Positions 14,601 through 23,360 of a stretch of 64,000 bases of DNA are shown here, piece by piece. The stretch is from NCBI GenBank assembly GCA_950096985.1, contig CATNBA010000001.1:1-64000 (forward strand), read 5' to 3'. The notes beneath the pieces were generated by a model. That model searched no databases, was not told the origin of the DNA, and saw only the letters and a list, made by a program, of their open reading frames with translations. The translations under genes were made by a program, and so were the position numbers. This DNA is from an uncultured Candidatus Melainabacteria bacterium (GTDB taxonomy: Bacteria > Cyanobacteriota > Vampirovibrionia > Gastranaerophilales > Gastranaerophilaceae). Every line of letters starts with the position of its first letter. The first letter of the stretch is position 1.

Positions 14601-16271
14601 ATGATTAAGTGTGATAAAGAAATTATAAAAAATGGTCTGGCTTTTTTAGAAGATAAAAATTATGACAGCGCAGTAGAAATTTTCGAACAGGCAAAAGAAA
14701 CATCTGATGACAGTATTTCTGTTGTATTAAGTCTTCTCGGTATGGCTAAATATTTACAAGATAGAAATAATTATTCCGAAGCTCTTAAATGCCTGAATGA
14801 TGCAAGATATATGGCACAATTTTCTAAAAGCAATACGGCAAAAATTGTAAACGAATACGCTCAAGGTACAATTGATTTTGGGGAAGGTAATCGTGAGGTT
14901 GCACTTATTCACTTTGACAACGCCAAAAACATTGCAATGAATTACGGGGATGAACTTTCAATTATGGGTTATGTTTTAACTCGTGCAAAACAGATTAAAA
15001 ACGGTATGGATTTTACCTTACCTATAAAAAGCGACCCGTTGGTATCACTGGTTAAAATCGGACGTTCAATTACTGCAGTAACTGATATTGATGTTCTTTT
15101 AAAAGTTATTGCAGAAGAAACAAAAATAGCAATTCAAGCAGACAGATGTACTGTGTTTTTGCTTGATAAAGAAAAAAATGAACTCTGGAGTAAAGTCGCT
15201 TTAGGTATGGATAGTCAGGAAATAAGATTTCCTGCCGATAAAGGACTTGCAGGATATGTTGTTCAGACAGGCGAACCTTTAAATATTCCTGATGCATATA
15301 ATGACCCGCGTTTTAATCCTGATATTGATAAAAAAACAGGCTACACAACAAAAACTATTCTTTGTATGCCAATTAAGAACAATAATCAGGAAATTATCGG
15401 AGCATTTCAGGTATTAAACAAAAAGGGCGGAATATTTACAAAAGGTGACGAAGATTTGCTTGTGGCAATAGGCGGCAACGCATCTATTGCGCTTGAAAAT
15501 GCCCAGTTATTTAAAGAGCAGAAAGAACTTTTTGAAAGTTTTATTAATACTCTTGCAACCTCTATTGATGCGCGCGATAAGATTACGGCAGGTCATTCAA
15601 GCCGCGTGAAACTTTATTCAATGCTCTTGGCAGATGAATTAGGATGCGACGAAAAGTATAAAGAACTTATTGAAAAAGCGGCAATTTTACATGATATCGG
15701 AAAAATAGGTATCAGAGATTCTGTTCTCCAAAAAGAGGGCAAACTGACAGACGAAGAATATAGACATATTCAAGAGCACGTAAAAATTACACATGATATC
15801 CTAGAAAAAATTCACACGTCTGAAAGCTTTAAGATGATAACTGAATTTGCCTGCTCGCATCACGAAAAATTTGACGGGTCGGGATATTACAGAAAACTTA
15901 AAGGTGAAGAAATTCCCTATGGCGGCAGAATTCTTGCAGTTGCAGATGTATTTGATGCCATAACTTCAAAACGTCATTACCGTGATAAGATGCCTATACA
16001 AAATGTTATTGATATTTTGGTAAACGGCAAGGATAAACATTTTGACGGAAGACTTGTAGATGCGTTTTTGAATATTCCCGTTGATAAAATAGTAAGAGTA
16101 TTTTTAACAGAAAATCATCATTCTTTAAAAGATGAAGATTGCGACACGTTAAGTCACTTTAATTTAAAAAATATTTGTGATTTTATTACAGATGAGAATA
16201 GTCAAAATAAACACATCGCGCATTTGTTTAATTTTTATTATTCAGGGAATACAGATAATAAAGAGGGTTAA
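14601..16271 (+). CDS. TPR / GAF / HD-GYP phosphodiesterase-type signalling protein
   Basis: The ATG at 14601, with GAGAGA upstream, gives 556 residues. The first 150 are TPR-like helices. A GAF domain follows at about 160-300 (DRCTVFLLDKEKNELWSKVA; FPADKGLAGYVVQTGEP). The C-terminal HD-GYP domain has HSSRVKLYS, ILHDIGKIGIRD, HHEKFDGSGYY and GGRILAVADVFDAITSKRHY. These domains usually hydrolyse cyclic di-GMP. The GYP triad here reads GYY instead of GYP, but the metal residues look intact. It heads an operon: its stop overlaps the next start (TAATG). The GAF domain could bind a cyclic nucleotide or other small ligand. Confidence 0.88.
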   Translation: MIKCDKEIIKNGLAFLEDKNYDSAVEIFEQAKETSDDSISVVLSLLGMAKYLQDRNNYSEALKCLNDARYMAQFSKSNTAKIVNEYAQGTIDFGEGNREVALIHFDNAKNIAMNYGDELSIMGYVLTRAKQIKNGMDFTLPIKSDPLVSLVKIGRSITAVTDIDVLLKVIAEETKIAIQADRCTVFLLDKEKNELWSKVALGMDSQEIRFPADKGLAGYVVQTGEPLNIPDAYNDPRFNPDIDKKTGYTTKTILCMPIKNNNQEIIGAFQVLNKKGGIFTKGDEDLLVAIGGNASIALENAQLFKEQKELFESFINTLATSIDARDKITAGHSSRVKLYSMLLADELGCDEKYKELIEKAAILHDIGKIGIRDSVLQKEGKLTDEEYRHIQEHVKITHDILEKIHTSESFKMITEFACSHHEKFDGSGYYRKLKGEEIPYGGRILAVADVFDAITSKRHYRDKMPIQNVIDILVNGKDKHFDGRLVDAFLNIPVDKIVRVFLTENHHSLKDEDCDTLSHFNLKNICDFITDENSQNKHIAHLFNFYYSGNTDNKEG

Positions 16272-17797
16272 TGAGGAAACTTTTTTCACTACTTTCAATA
16301 ATTACATTTATGTCATCACCTGTTTTGGCAGAAGGGTTTGACACAATTGCTCCTGCAAATCCTCTCTCTCCGATGCCAATTCCCGCAAATACAATTGCAT
16401 TGCCTGTTAAAAAAGCTGTTTTAACCCATAACAGTGTTCATAATCAGTACGCAATAGCGTTTGACAGATTTGTTCAAAGCAATGTTAAATCTGCATACAA
16501 TGATTTTAAAGTCTTGATTGAAACAATGGATGAAAACGATTACGGCTATATGCAGCTTGCCCAAAGAATGGCTGACATCGGATTTTTTAATCTTTCCGAT
16601 ATGGCTGTATCAAAAATTGACGATAAAAGTTTTTCAGACCTTCTCGTTGAAGATATGAAACTTTATTATTTCCCTTCAAAAAAATTAAAAAGAGATGATG
16701 AAATATACTTAGGCGAAGTTTTTTCAAATATTATGTATAATGACCAGAGCAAAGAGGCAACTTCAGAACTTATAAAAAACACATCTTTGCTTGAAATTTC
16801 TGATTATGCAAATTACGTTGCATCATTAGGTTATCTGAAATCAAATGATTTAATTAATGCAGGAACATATATTGATAATGCAATCAGACTTAATTCGCAA
16901 AACCTTAATTATAAAAAACTTAAAGCAGAAATTCTTTCTCAGGGTAAAAAACCGCAAAACGCATTAAAAATGGTTGATTATATTAAGTCACAAAGACTTT
17001 ATTCAGCTGATTTTACCAGAAAAGTCAATTCTCTTGAACAATATGTTCTTTATAAATCTAAGAAAAATTATTCCGAGAAAATGTACCATCTTGGTTACTA
17101 TTATTATTATGAAAACGAGTTGTCAAAAGCGGCAAGAACACTTCAGAGCGCATTTACACAGAAGAAAAAGTTTAACAAAGATGTGTACGCGCTTATATCA
17201 AGAGTTTATTTTGATATGAATGATTTTGAAAAAGCTCAGGATAATGCTCAAAAAGCAAACAAAATTGACGGTAATAATCCTCAATCACTGCTTGTTCTAG
17301 GTGATTTGAGTTTTAGAAATGCTGATTATAAAACCGCTTTAAAATATTATAAAAATGCGGAAAATAATGATAAAAATTCATTTGTAAGTTCTGTAAAAAT
17401 TGCGCGCACCTATGAACAGATTGGAAAAGATAAAAAGGCTCTTGAAATTTACGAACGGCTTTTGAAAACATATAATGATTGTTATGAGGCTTATTATAAA
17501 ATTGCGCTGAATGATAAATCAAAAGAAGTTGCATACCTTAAAAAAGCTATAGCAATAAATGTAAACTTTAAAGATGCATGGATAGATTTAGGCAGATGCG
17601 CAATTGAACACCAAAACTTTAAAGATGCTAAAAAATATTTGACGATTGCAAATTATATTGACGAAAACGATTTTAGATATTATTATTATCAAGGACTGCT
17701 TGCAAAACAACAGGGGCAGGACGGAGTTTATTATTTCAAAAAATCCTTGATTTTAAATCCTGATTATCAGCCTGCTAAAGAGGAATTAAAAATATGA
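16271..17797 (+). CDS. Exported TPR-repeat protein
   Basis: This 508-residue protein has a signal peptide (MRKLFSLLSIITFMSSPVLA). Loosely spaced TPR units follow through to the C-terminus (for example YALISRVYFDMNDFEKAQDN and SLLVLGDLSFRNADYKTALK). Its start overlaps the stop of the HD-GYP gene by one base. Its end overlaps the response regulator by four (ATGA), so translation is probably coupled. TPR proteins are binding scaffolds. The coupling suggests it passes envelope state to the cytosolic regulators, which is an inference. Confidence 0.85.
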   Translation: MRKLFSLLSIITFMSSPVLAEGFDTIAPANPLSPMPIPANTIALPVKKAVLTHNSVHNQYAIAFDRFVQSNVKSAYNDFKVLIETMDENDYGYMQLAQRMADIGFFNLSDMAVSKIDDKSFSDLLVEDMKLYYFPSKKLKRDDEIYLGEVFSNIMYNDQSKEATSELIKNTSLLEISDYANYVASLGYLKSNDLINAGTYIDNAIRLNSQNLNYKKLKAEILSQGKKPQNALKMVDYIKSQRLYSADFTRKVNSLEQYVLYKSKKNYSEKMYHLGYYYYYENELSKAARTLQSAFTQKKKFNKDVYALISRVYFDMNDFEKAQDNAQKANKIDGNNPQSLLVLGDLSFRNADYKTALKYYKNAENNDKNSFVSSVKIARTYEQIGKDKKALEIYERLLKTYNDCYEAYYKIALNDKSKEVAYLKKAIAINVNFKDAWIDLGRCAIEHQNFKDAKKYLTIANYIDENDFRYYYYQGLLAKQQGQDGVYYFKKSLILNPDYQPAKEELKI

Positions 17798-18441
17798 AAC
17801 AAAACATTCTGATTGTTGAAGACCACGAATTAACAAGATTTGGACTTAAAACGACTTTTGAAGGCGTGGATTATGTTGAAAATATTTATGAGGCTGATTC
17901 TGCCGAAAATGCTATAAAAATTTTTAACGAAAATAAAATTGATATTATAATTATGGACTTGGGTCTGCCCAATATGAACGGTATTGAGGCAACACGTCAG
18001 ATTAAAAATTTAAATAAAGATGTTAAAGTAATCATTTTAACTTCTCATAATGATGAGAAAGAGGTTTTAAACAGCTTAAAAGCAGGAGCAAATGCTTATT
18101 GTTCAAAAGAAATTAATCCGCAAAGATTAATTCAGGTTGTACAATCTGTCGCAGATGGTGCTGCTTGGTTTGACCCGAGTATCGCACATATAGTATTGAA
18201 AGCAAGTACAAGCGCCCCTTCATTTGATACGGAAACAAACAGAAAAGATTACGATTTGACAGCCCGTGAGGCACAGATTCTGAAACTTATGACAGAAGGC
18301 TACAGTAATATGGAAATCGCTCAAATTCTTGTTATAAGTATTAACACTACAAAAGCACACGTTGCAAATATTTTACAAAAACTCGAAGTAGATGACAGAC
18401 TTCAAGCAGCATTGAAAGCACTAAAAAATAAGATAGTATAA
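17794..18441 (+). CDS. NarL/FixJ-type response regulator (receiver + LuxR HTH)
   Basis: This 215-residue protein has an N-terminal receiver with the acidic pair VEDHE, phospho-acceptor Asp in IIIMDLGLPNMNG, Thr/Ser in ILTSH and Lys in CSKE. The C-terminal LuxR-type helix-turn-helix is LTAREAQILKLMTEGYSN...TTKAHVANILQKL. It is translationally coupled to the TPR gene by ATGA and followed four bases later by a second regulator. No histidine kinase is encoded in the window, so the phospho-donor lies elsewhere. Confidence 0.92.
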   Translation: MKQNILIVEDHELTRFGLKTTFEGVDYVENIYEADSAENAIKIFNENKIDIIIMDLGLPNMNGIEATRQIKNLNKDVKVIILTSHNDEKEVLNSLKAGANAYCSKEINPQRLIQVVQSVADGAAWFDPSIAHIVLKASTSAPSFDTETNRKDYDLTAREAQILKLMTEGYSNMEIAQILVISINTTKAHVANILQKLEVDDRLQAALKALKNKIV

Positions 18442-18445
18442 AATT

Positions 18446-19027
18446 ATGGCAAATGTATTATTAGTCGACGATAATTCAAAATATCTTAAAGATGCTCTCC
18501 CATTCTACGGATACGAAGTAGAAACGGCAGGTGACGGTGTTCAGGCATTAAAAATTTTAGAAAAAAAAGTATTTGACATTGTTCTTCTTGATGTTATGAT
18601 GCCTAATATGGATGGCTGGCAAACATTGAAAGCAATCCGTTCAAATGAAGATACAAAGCATTTACCTGTAATAATGCTTACCGCAGTAAATGAAGACCAG
18701 AAAATGGTTACGGGATTGAAAAACGGCGCAGATGATTATATTGTAAAACCGTTTATTTTACCTAATTTACTTGCGAGAATAGAGGCGGTATTGAGACGTT
18801 CTTCATATCAGTCCGAACCGGTCCGCACAAAAAATATTTCTTTAACACCATTGACTGCTAAAGAAAAAGAAGTTTTGGAACTTGTATCACAGGGTTGTTC
18901 CAACAAAGAAATAGCTGATAAAATGTATGTAAGAGAAGTTACGGTAAAAACTCATTTAAACAGTATCTTTAAAAAGCTGAAAGTAACAAACAGAACCCAG
19001 GCAGTATTGCTTGCAAAACAGATTTAA
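18446..19027 (+). CDS. Response regulator with OmpR-like receiver and LuxR HTH
   Basis: This 193-residue protein starts MANVLLVDDNS. The phospho-acceptor lies in IVLLDVMMPNMDGW, with Thr in IMLTAV and Lys in DYIVKPF. The receiver looks like the OmpR/PhoB type but is joined to a LuxR-type helix-turn-helix (LTAKEKEVLELVSQGCSNKEIADKM). This combination is common in Cyanobacteria (Ycf29/NblR-like regulators). It is the second regulator of the operon and only four bases from the first. It probably binds DNA when phosphorylated. Confidence 0.9.
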   Translation: MANVLLVDDNSKYLKDALPFYGYEVETAGDGVQALKILEKKVFDIVLLDVMMPNMDGWQTLKAIRSNEDTKHLPVIMLTAVNEDQKMVTGLKNGADDYIVKPFILPNLLARIEAVLRRSSYQSEPVRTKNISLTPLTAKEKEVLELVSQGCSNKEIADKMYVREVTVKTHLNSIFKKLKVTNRTQAVLLAKQI

Positions 19028-19041
19028 TTAAGGAGAAATAA

Positions 19042-19572
19042 ATGATAGATTATACAAAAGAAGAATTAGTAGAATTATTGAGAAAACATCCTGAAAAATT
19101 CAATGAATGGAAACTTGAACAGGAAGAAGTTGATTTATCAGAAGTTGATTTTTCAGGTATCAATCTTTCTGAAATAGATTTTTCAGATGCTGATTTAAAT
19201 TCAAGTTCTTTTGCAGATTGCAGTTTATCTTTTGTTAATTTTTCAAATGCAGACTTGACATCTGTAGATTTTACAAGAGCAGGAGTTTTGGAATGTGATT
19301 TTACAGATGCATTATTAACAGGTGCAGATTGCAGTTATGCGCAAATGACTTATTGTAATTTTTCCGATACAGATATGGCCGGCTGTATATTGTCTGAAAC
19401 CGATTTATCCAACTCTGATATGACGGCAGCAGTAAATTTAAATTCTTCAAGATATGATGAAGATACTGTATGGCCTGATGATGATATGTTACCCGAAGAC
19501 TTTGACGGAACCGGACACAAAGATTTGTCATCTTTACAGGATGAAGAAGATGAAGTTTCATCAGACTGGTAA
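19042..19572 (+). CDS. Pentapeptide-repeat protein
   Basis: This 176-residue protein has an N-terminal helical segment and then about 20 A(D/N)LxX-type pentapeptides (DLSEVDFSGINLSEIDFSDA and on) at residues 30-135, which form a right-handed quadrilateral beta helix. A very acidic tail follows (DDDMLPEDFDG, DEEDEVSSDW). The ribosome site AAGGAG lies seven bases before the ATG. It is the last gene of the signalling operon. Such proteins can mimic DNA or act as binding platforms, and gyrase protection is known for some. Nothing here specifies the target. Confidence 0.88.
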   Translation: MIDYTKEELVELLRKHPEKFNEWKLEQEEVDLSEVDFSGINLSEIDFSDADLNSSSFADCSLSFVNFSNADLTSVDFTRAGVLECDFTDALLTGADCSYAQMTYCNFSDTDMAGCILSETDLSNSDMTAAVNLNSSRYDEDTVWPDDDMLPEDFDGTGHKDLSSLQDEEDEVSSDW

Positions 19573-19607
19573 ACTAAATATATAACATTTTAAATTAATT
19601 ACTCTTG

Positions 19608-19952
19608 TTATTTAATCTCGGCAGTAACAAATGCGATTGCCTTTGTTTTGTCATGGGATAAACTAAGATTGAAAACTATATCTTTATCAAGAGGTTTTAA
19701 AATTCTAATCTGAGGACAGCGGTTGTCATTATGAAAAACTTCAATATCTTTTAATGAAACAGCCTTAATATTTAAACCGGTCAAAGCTTTTATCACAGCT
19801 TCTTTTGCACAAAAACGTACAGCGAAATGGCTTTCGGGTTTGGAGTTTTTCATGCAATATTCTATTTCTATAGGTGTAAAAACCCTATTAATGAACTGTT
19901 GCGGTTTACCTTTAAATCTTTCTATATCTTCTATGTCAACTCCAATTGCCAT
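19608..19952 (-). CDS. acpS: Holo-[acyl-carrier-protein] synthase
   Basis: This 114-residue protein has the two AcpS signatures: GVDIEDIERF with the magnesium-binding Asp, and FCAKEAVIKAL with the catalytic Glu/Lys. It transfers 4'-phosphopantetheine from CoA to apo-ACP, activating fatty acid synthesis in the cytoplasm. The length is normal for the family. It is convergent with the pentapeptide gene, 35 bases away, and divergent from the tail-fibre-like gene. Confidence 0.95.
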   Translation of the reverse strand: MAIGVDIEDIERFKGKPQQFINRVFTPIEIEYCMKNSKPESHFAVRFCAKEAVIKALTGLNIKAVSLKDIEVFHNDNRCPQIRILKPLDKDIVFNLSLSHDKTKAIAFVTAEIK

Positions 19953-20053
19953 ATAAAAATTTTACCAAACATTGACGGATTTTGCAAACGTATGATAAAA
20001 TAAAGTATCAAACGCTTTTATTATATTCATTAAATTGGTCAGGAAGGAAATTT

Positions 20054-20725
20054 ATGACTAATTCAATGATACCATATTCGTTCATTCCAGGCACAAAAGC
20101 AAAAGCCGGCGAAGTTAACGCGAATTTTATTGCACTTGCAGACATCATTACCAGAAATAAAACAAGCGCGATGGAAGATATTGAGGCTATTCAAAAAATT
20201 CTGAAAGATAAAGCCGATAAAGACGAATTAATTAATGACCACACTGTTTCCACAGCTGAAACAGATTTGAACGACTACAAGACAACTGGAACATATATTT
20301 TCCCTGAACTATACATACCTTTAAATGTTCCAAAAGAAAGTGCAGGTGTATTATCAGTAACGGGCGAGGAAAATTCTGTTATTAAACAGGTCTGGTATAG
20401 CAATGATAATGAAATGTTTACACGTAATTATGAAAATTCCGAATGGACAGATTGGACATCCAATTGGGGGACTTCTCTATTTGAAGAAATCGGGCACTTC
20501 AGATTACCGAACGGCTTGCTAATTCAATGGGGGCACAGTGCAACAAAACCTATTACTTTTCCGATAGCATACACTACCTTTGTATGTCCTATGTTTCAAA
20601 AAGAAGGTTGGTCAACCGCTACAGAGAGAAGTGACACCGGTTTCAGTAACGTAAAACTTACAGGTTTTGAAGGAACATCAAACGGTGTATTTAAAGGCTT
20701 ATACTGGATGGCATTAGGATATTAA
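20054..20725 (+). CDS. Phage tail-fibre-like protein
   Basis: The ATG at 20054, with AGGAAGGAA upstream, gives 223 residues. The C-terminus carries the tail-fibre receptor-domain pattern LPNGLLIQWG, FPIAYTTFVCPM and a final MALGY. The middle has a WTDWTSNWGT motif typical of pyocin/phage fibres (NSEWTDW). The N-terminus is short, with no obvious baseplate-attachment domain, and no other virion genes are near. It forms a pair with the next gene. It is either a remnant of a prophage or a domesticated binding protein. Confidence 0.7.
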   Translation: MTNSMIPYSFIPGTKAKAGEVNANFIALADIITRNKTSAMEDIEAIQKILKDKADKDELINDHTVSTAETDLNDYKTTGTYIFPELYIPLNVPKESAGVLSVTGEENSVIKQVWYSNDNEMFTRNYENSEWTDWTSNWGTSLFEEIGHFRLPNGLLIQWGHSATKPITFPIAYTTFVCPMFQKEGWSTATERSDTGFSNVKLTGFEGTSNGVFKGLYWMALGY

Positions 20726-20737
20726 AGGAGAAATAAA

Positions 20738-21145
20738 ATGAAATATTATGGAACACGAAACAATAAGGACTATGGATTTTATGAAGAAAACTTTGAGGGC
20801 GCAATTGAGATTACCGACGAATATTGGAGAGAACTTCTTATTGCACAAAGTAAAGGAAAAATAATTATTCCATTTGAAAATAATGTATGTGCTGTGAATG
20901 AAACTGACTTTGAATTCAAAAACGGATGCTGGACCAGATTATCTGAAAACGAAAGTAAGTCACGCCAACTTACAATTCAAAATGCAGTTCGATCAGAAGA
21001 AATTATGCGCGAACTTGATGCTTTGGATAGAAAACGTGTAAGAGCAATTGCTGAACCTGCACTGAAAGATGAAAATATTACCTGGCTTGAATTTTATAAC
21101 AGTAAAATTTCAGAGTTGCGCCAAGAACTTGCATCAATTTCATAA
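20738..21145 (+). CDS. Tail-fibre assembly-like protein
   Basis: This protein of 135 residues starts at ATG 20738 with AAGGAG upstream. It begins MKYYGTRNNKDYGFYEENFE and contains ITDEYWRELLIAQSKGKIIIP, the pattern of phage tail-fibre assembly chaperones. It ends in a helical region (RVRAIAEPALKDENITWLEF). It follows the fibre-like gene after 12 bases and is closed by a strong terminator, so the two form a complete small operon. The proposed role is folding or attaching the fibre. Confidence 0.65.
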   Translation: MKYYGTRNNKDYGFYEENFEGAIEITDEYWRELLIAQSKGKIIIPFENNVCAVNETDFEFKNGCWTRLSENESKSRQLTIQNAVRSEEIMRELDALDRKRVRAIAEPALKDENITWLEFYNSKISELRQELASIS

Positions 21146-21150
21146 TTATT

Positions 21151-21178
21151 AAAACCGGTTTTAAAAAACCGGTTTTTT
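21151..21178 (+). terminator. Intrinsic terminator after the tail-fibre pair
   Basis: AAAACCGG pairs with CCGGTTTT and is followed by a T run. Confidence 0.9.
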
Positions 21179-21213
21179 ATTGTATAATTATTTTACAAAA
21201 TGGAGATATGAAA

Positions 21214-22434
21214 ATGGAAATAAGAGAAGAATTTATACAACAGGCAAAACACTTAACAAGAAATGCAGAAGTTTTACCCGGCGGTATTGAAGAACTTGCC
21301 GCTAAACTTCAACATGCACAAGATACAAATACTCCGTTAAGAGTTAAACTAGGTATGGACCCCACACGTCCGGACCTTCATTTAGGTCATACTGTTGTTA
21401 TGAGAAAACTAAGAGAATTTCAAAACCTCGGACATAAAATTGTTCTTATTGTCGGGGGAGCGACCGCTATGGTCGGCGACCCTTCCGGAAAATCAGAAAC
21501 TCGTCCGGCATTGACTAAAGAACAGGTTGAAGAAAATGCTAAATCTTATTTTGAACAAATGTCAAAAGTACTTGATGTAAGTAATGCAGAAGTTACCAAT
21601 AATGCAGATTGGCTGCATAAAATGTCCTTTACAGACTTGTTGAAACTTTCTGCGCAGGTAACAGTTGCACAAATGATGACTAGAGATGATTTTGCAAAAC
21701 GTTATGCCGAAGGTCGTCCTATTTCAATTCACGAATTTTTCTATCCGTTAATGCAGGCATACGATTCTGTTGAAATAAATTCTGATATTGAACTTGGCGG
21801 TACAGACCAGAGATTTAATACACTTTTAGGCCGTGATATCCAGGCTGCATATGGCAAAAAATATCCGCAACTTGTAATGCTTTTACCACTTTTGGAAGGA
21901 ACTGACGGTGTTGTAAAAATGTCAAAAACATATCCCGAACATTGTATTTCATTAACAGACAGCGAAGTTGATATGTTCGGTAAATTAATGAGTATCCCGG
22001 ATAATATGATTTCAAGATACTTCAGCCTTTTAACAGATGCGACTAAAGAAGAACTTGAAACCATCGACAGACAAATAGCAGACGGCTCAGTTAATCCTCG
22101 TGATATAAAAATCAAACTTGCATATACAATTACTGCAGAATATCACGGTGATGACGGTGCAAAACGCGGTCAGGATGCGTTTATCAACATATGTTCAAAC
22201 AAAGGAATTCCGGATGATATTGAAGAAATCGAAGGGATGAATTGTAAAGGAATTTTGGATGTACTTGTGGAACTTAAATTTGTTGCAAGTAAAGGCGAGG
22301 CAAAACGTTTAATCCAAGGCGGCGGTGTAAAAATTGACGGTGAAAAAATTACCGATATGGCTTATACACTTGATATTAAAGAAAGCGTAGTATTACAAGC
22401 AGGCAAGCGTAAATTTGCAAAATTGGTAAAATAG
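21214..22434 (+). CDS. tyrS: Tyrosyl-tRNA synthetase
   Basis: This class I aminoacyl-tRNA synthetase has 406 residues. The start at 21214 gives a GGAG spacing of eight bases, while the ATG at 21208 would be too close. It has the HIGH-type signature (RPDLHLGHTVVM), GGTDQRFN, the KMSKS-type loop VKMSKTYP and a C-terminal S4 RNA-binding domain (KGEAKRLIQGGGVKIDG). It charges tRNA-Tyr. It is followed one base later by cysE. Confidence 0.96.
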   Translation: MEIREEFIQQAKHLTRNAEVLPGGIEELAAKLQHAQDTNTPLRVKLGMDPTRPDLHLGHTVVMRKLREFQNLGHKIVLIVGGATAMVGDPSGKSETRPALTKEQVEENAKSYFEQMSKVLDVSNAEVTNNADWLHKMSFTDLLKLSAQVTVAQMMTRDDFAKRYAEGRPISIHEFFYPLMQAYDSVEINSDIELGGTDQRFNTLLGRDIQAAYGKKYPQLVMLLPLLEGTDGVVKMSKTYPEHCISLTDSEVDMFGKLMSIPDNMISRYFSLLTDATKEELETIDRQIADGSVNPRDIKIKLAYTITAEYHGDDGAKRGQDAFINICSNKGIPDDIEEIEGMNCKGILDVLVELKFVASKGEAKRLIQGGGVKIDGEKITDMAYTLDIKESVVLQAGKRKFAKLVK

Positions 22435-22435
22435 A

Positions 22436-23083
22436 ATGTTCAAAGTAATCGCACGAGGAATTACAAAAGTAAAAGAAGATATTCAGGTAATCTACGACAA
22501 AGACCCTGCCGCAGGCAATCTGCTTGAGGTTATACTTTGCTATCCAGGTTTACACGCATTAATTGCTTACCGTTTTGCACACAGATTGTATAAATGGCAT
22601 ATACCTCTCATTCCGCGAGTAATTTCTTACATTACAAGAATTATTACAGGCATTGAAATCCACCCTGCTGCGCGAATTGGCAGAAGATTTTTTATTGACC
22701 ATGGAGAAGGTGTTGTAATCGGAGCTACAACAATAATCGGCGATGATGTTCTTATATACCAGCAGGTAACACTGGGAGGTACTGGTAAAGAACATGGCAA
22801 ACGCCATCCGACATTAGGCAACGGAGTAATTGTAGGGGCGGGAGCAAAAGTGCTTGGCAATATTGATTTAGGCAATAATGTCCGTGTTGGTGCAGGTTCT
22901 GTTGTAATGGAAGATGTTCCCGAATATTCAACCGTTGTCGGAGTCCCTGGACGTATTGTCCAACGCAAAGTTAAAGATGAAAATGGAGTTTTAATGCATA
23001 ACAGAATTCCTGACCCGATAAAATGTGAACTCAACAGACTTAAATATGAAGTCTTAGAATTGAAAGAAAAGTTAAATAAATAG
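22436..23083 (+). CDS. cysE: Serine O-acetyltransferase
   Basis: This 215-residue protein is of the short CysE type. The N-terminal helices include CYPGLHALIAYRFAHRLY. The left-handed beta helix has FIDHGEGVVIGATTIIGD, QQVTLGGTGKEHGKRHP and the C-terminal GVPGRIV. It makes O-acetylserine from serine and acetyl-CoA for cysteine synthesis, a sensible need in a cell rich in Fe-S proteins. It begins one base after tyrS and probably shares its transcript. Confidence 0.94.
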   Translation: MFKVIARGITKVKEDIQVIYDKDPAAGNLLEVILCYPGLHALIAYRFAHRLYKWHIPLIPRVISYITRIITGIEIHPAARIGRRFFIDHGEGVVIGATTIIGDDVLIYQQVTLGGTGKEHGKRHPTLGNGVIVGAGAKVLGNIDLGNNVRVGAGSVVMEDVPEYSTVVGVPGRIVQRKVKDENGVLMHNRIPDPIKCELNRLKYEVLELKEKLNK

Positions 23084-23097
23084 TGAAAGGGGAAAAA

Positions 23098-23298
23098 ATG
23101 TACCACGTTTACACAGAAAAAAATCATTCGGAATTTACAAAAACAGAAATAGCTCAATGCAAAGATTATGACACAGCATTGCAAAAAGCTCAAAAAGCAA
23201 TCGAAGGGAAAGAAGGCTACAACTACATAATCGAAGAAACCGACGGCTCAATGAACAGTTATGGCGAATTGATTGCAAGAGTAGTTACTGAAGGTTAG
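23098..23298 (+). CDS. Small conserved-looking protein of 66 residues
   Basis: The ATG at 23098 follows AAAGGGG by five bases. The soluble, charged protein begins MYHVYTEKNHSEFTKTEI and includes YNYIIEETDGSMNSYGELI. I do not recognise a family. It starts 15 bases after cysE and ends before the dehydrogenase gene. It is probably in the same operon. Confidence 0.6.
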   Translation: MYHVYTEKNHSEFTKTEIAQCKDYDTALQKAQKAIEGKEGYNYIIEETDGSMNSYGELIARVVTEG

Positions 23299-23360
23299 AA
23301 ACGCACCGTTTCACCCGCCACATTGGGTATTGGAAAATTTTAAAGAGATTGGAGAATAAT

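Noticed and set aside
20054-21145. A prophage
   Set aside because: Only two tail-type genes are present; no integrase, capsid, lysis or attachment site repeats are seen.
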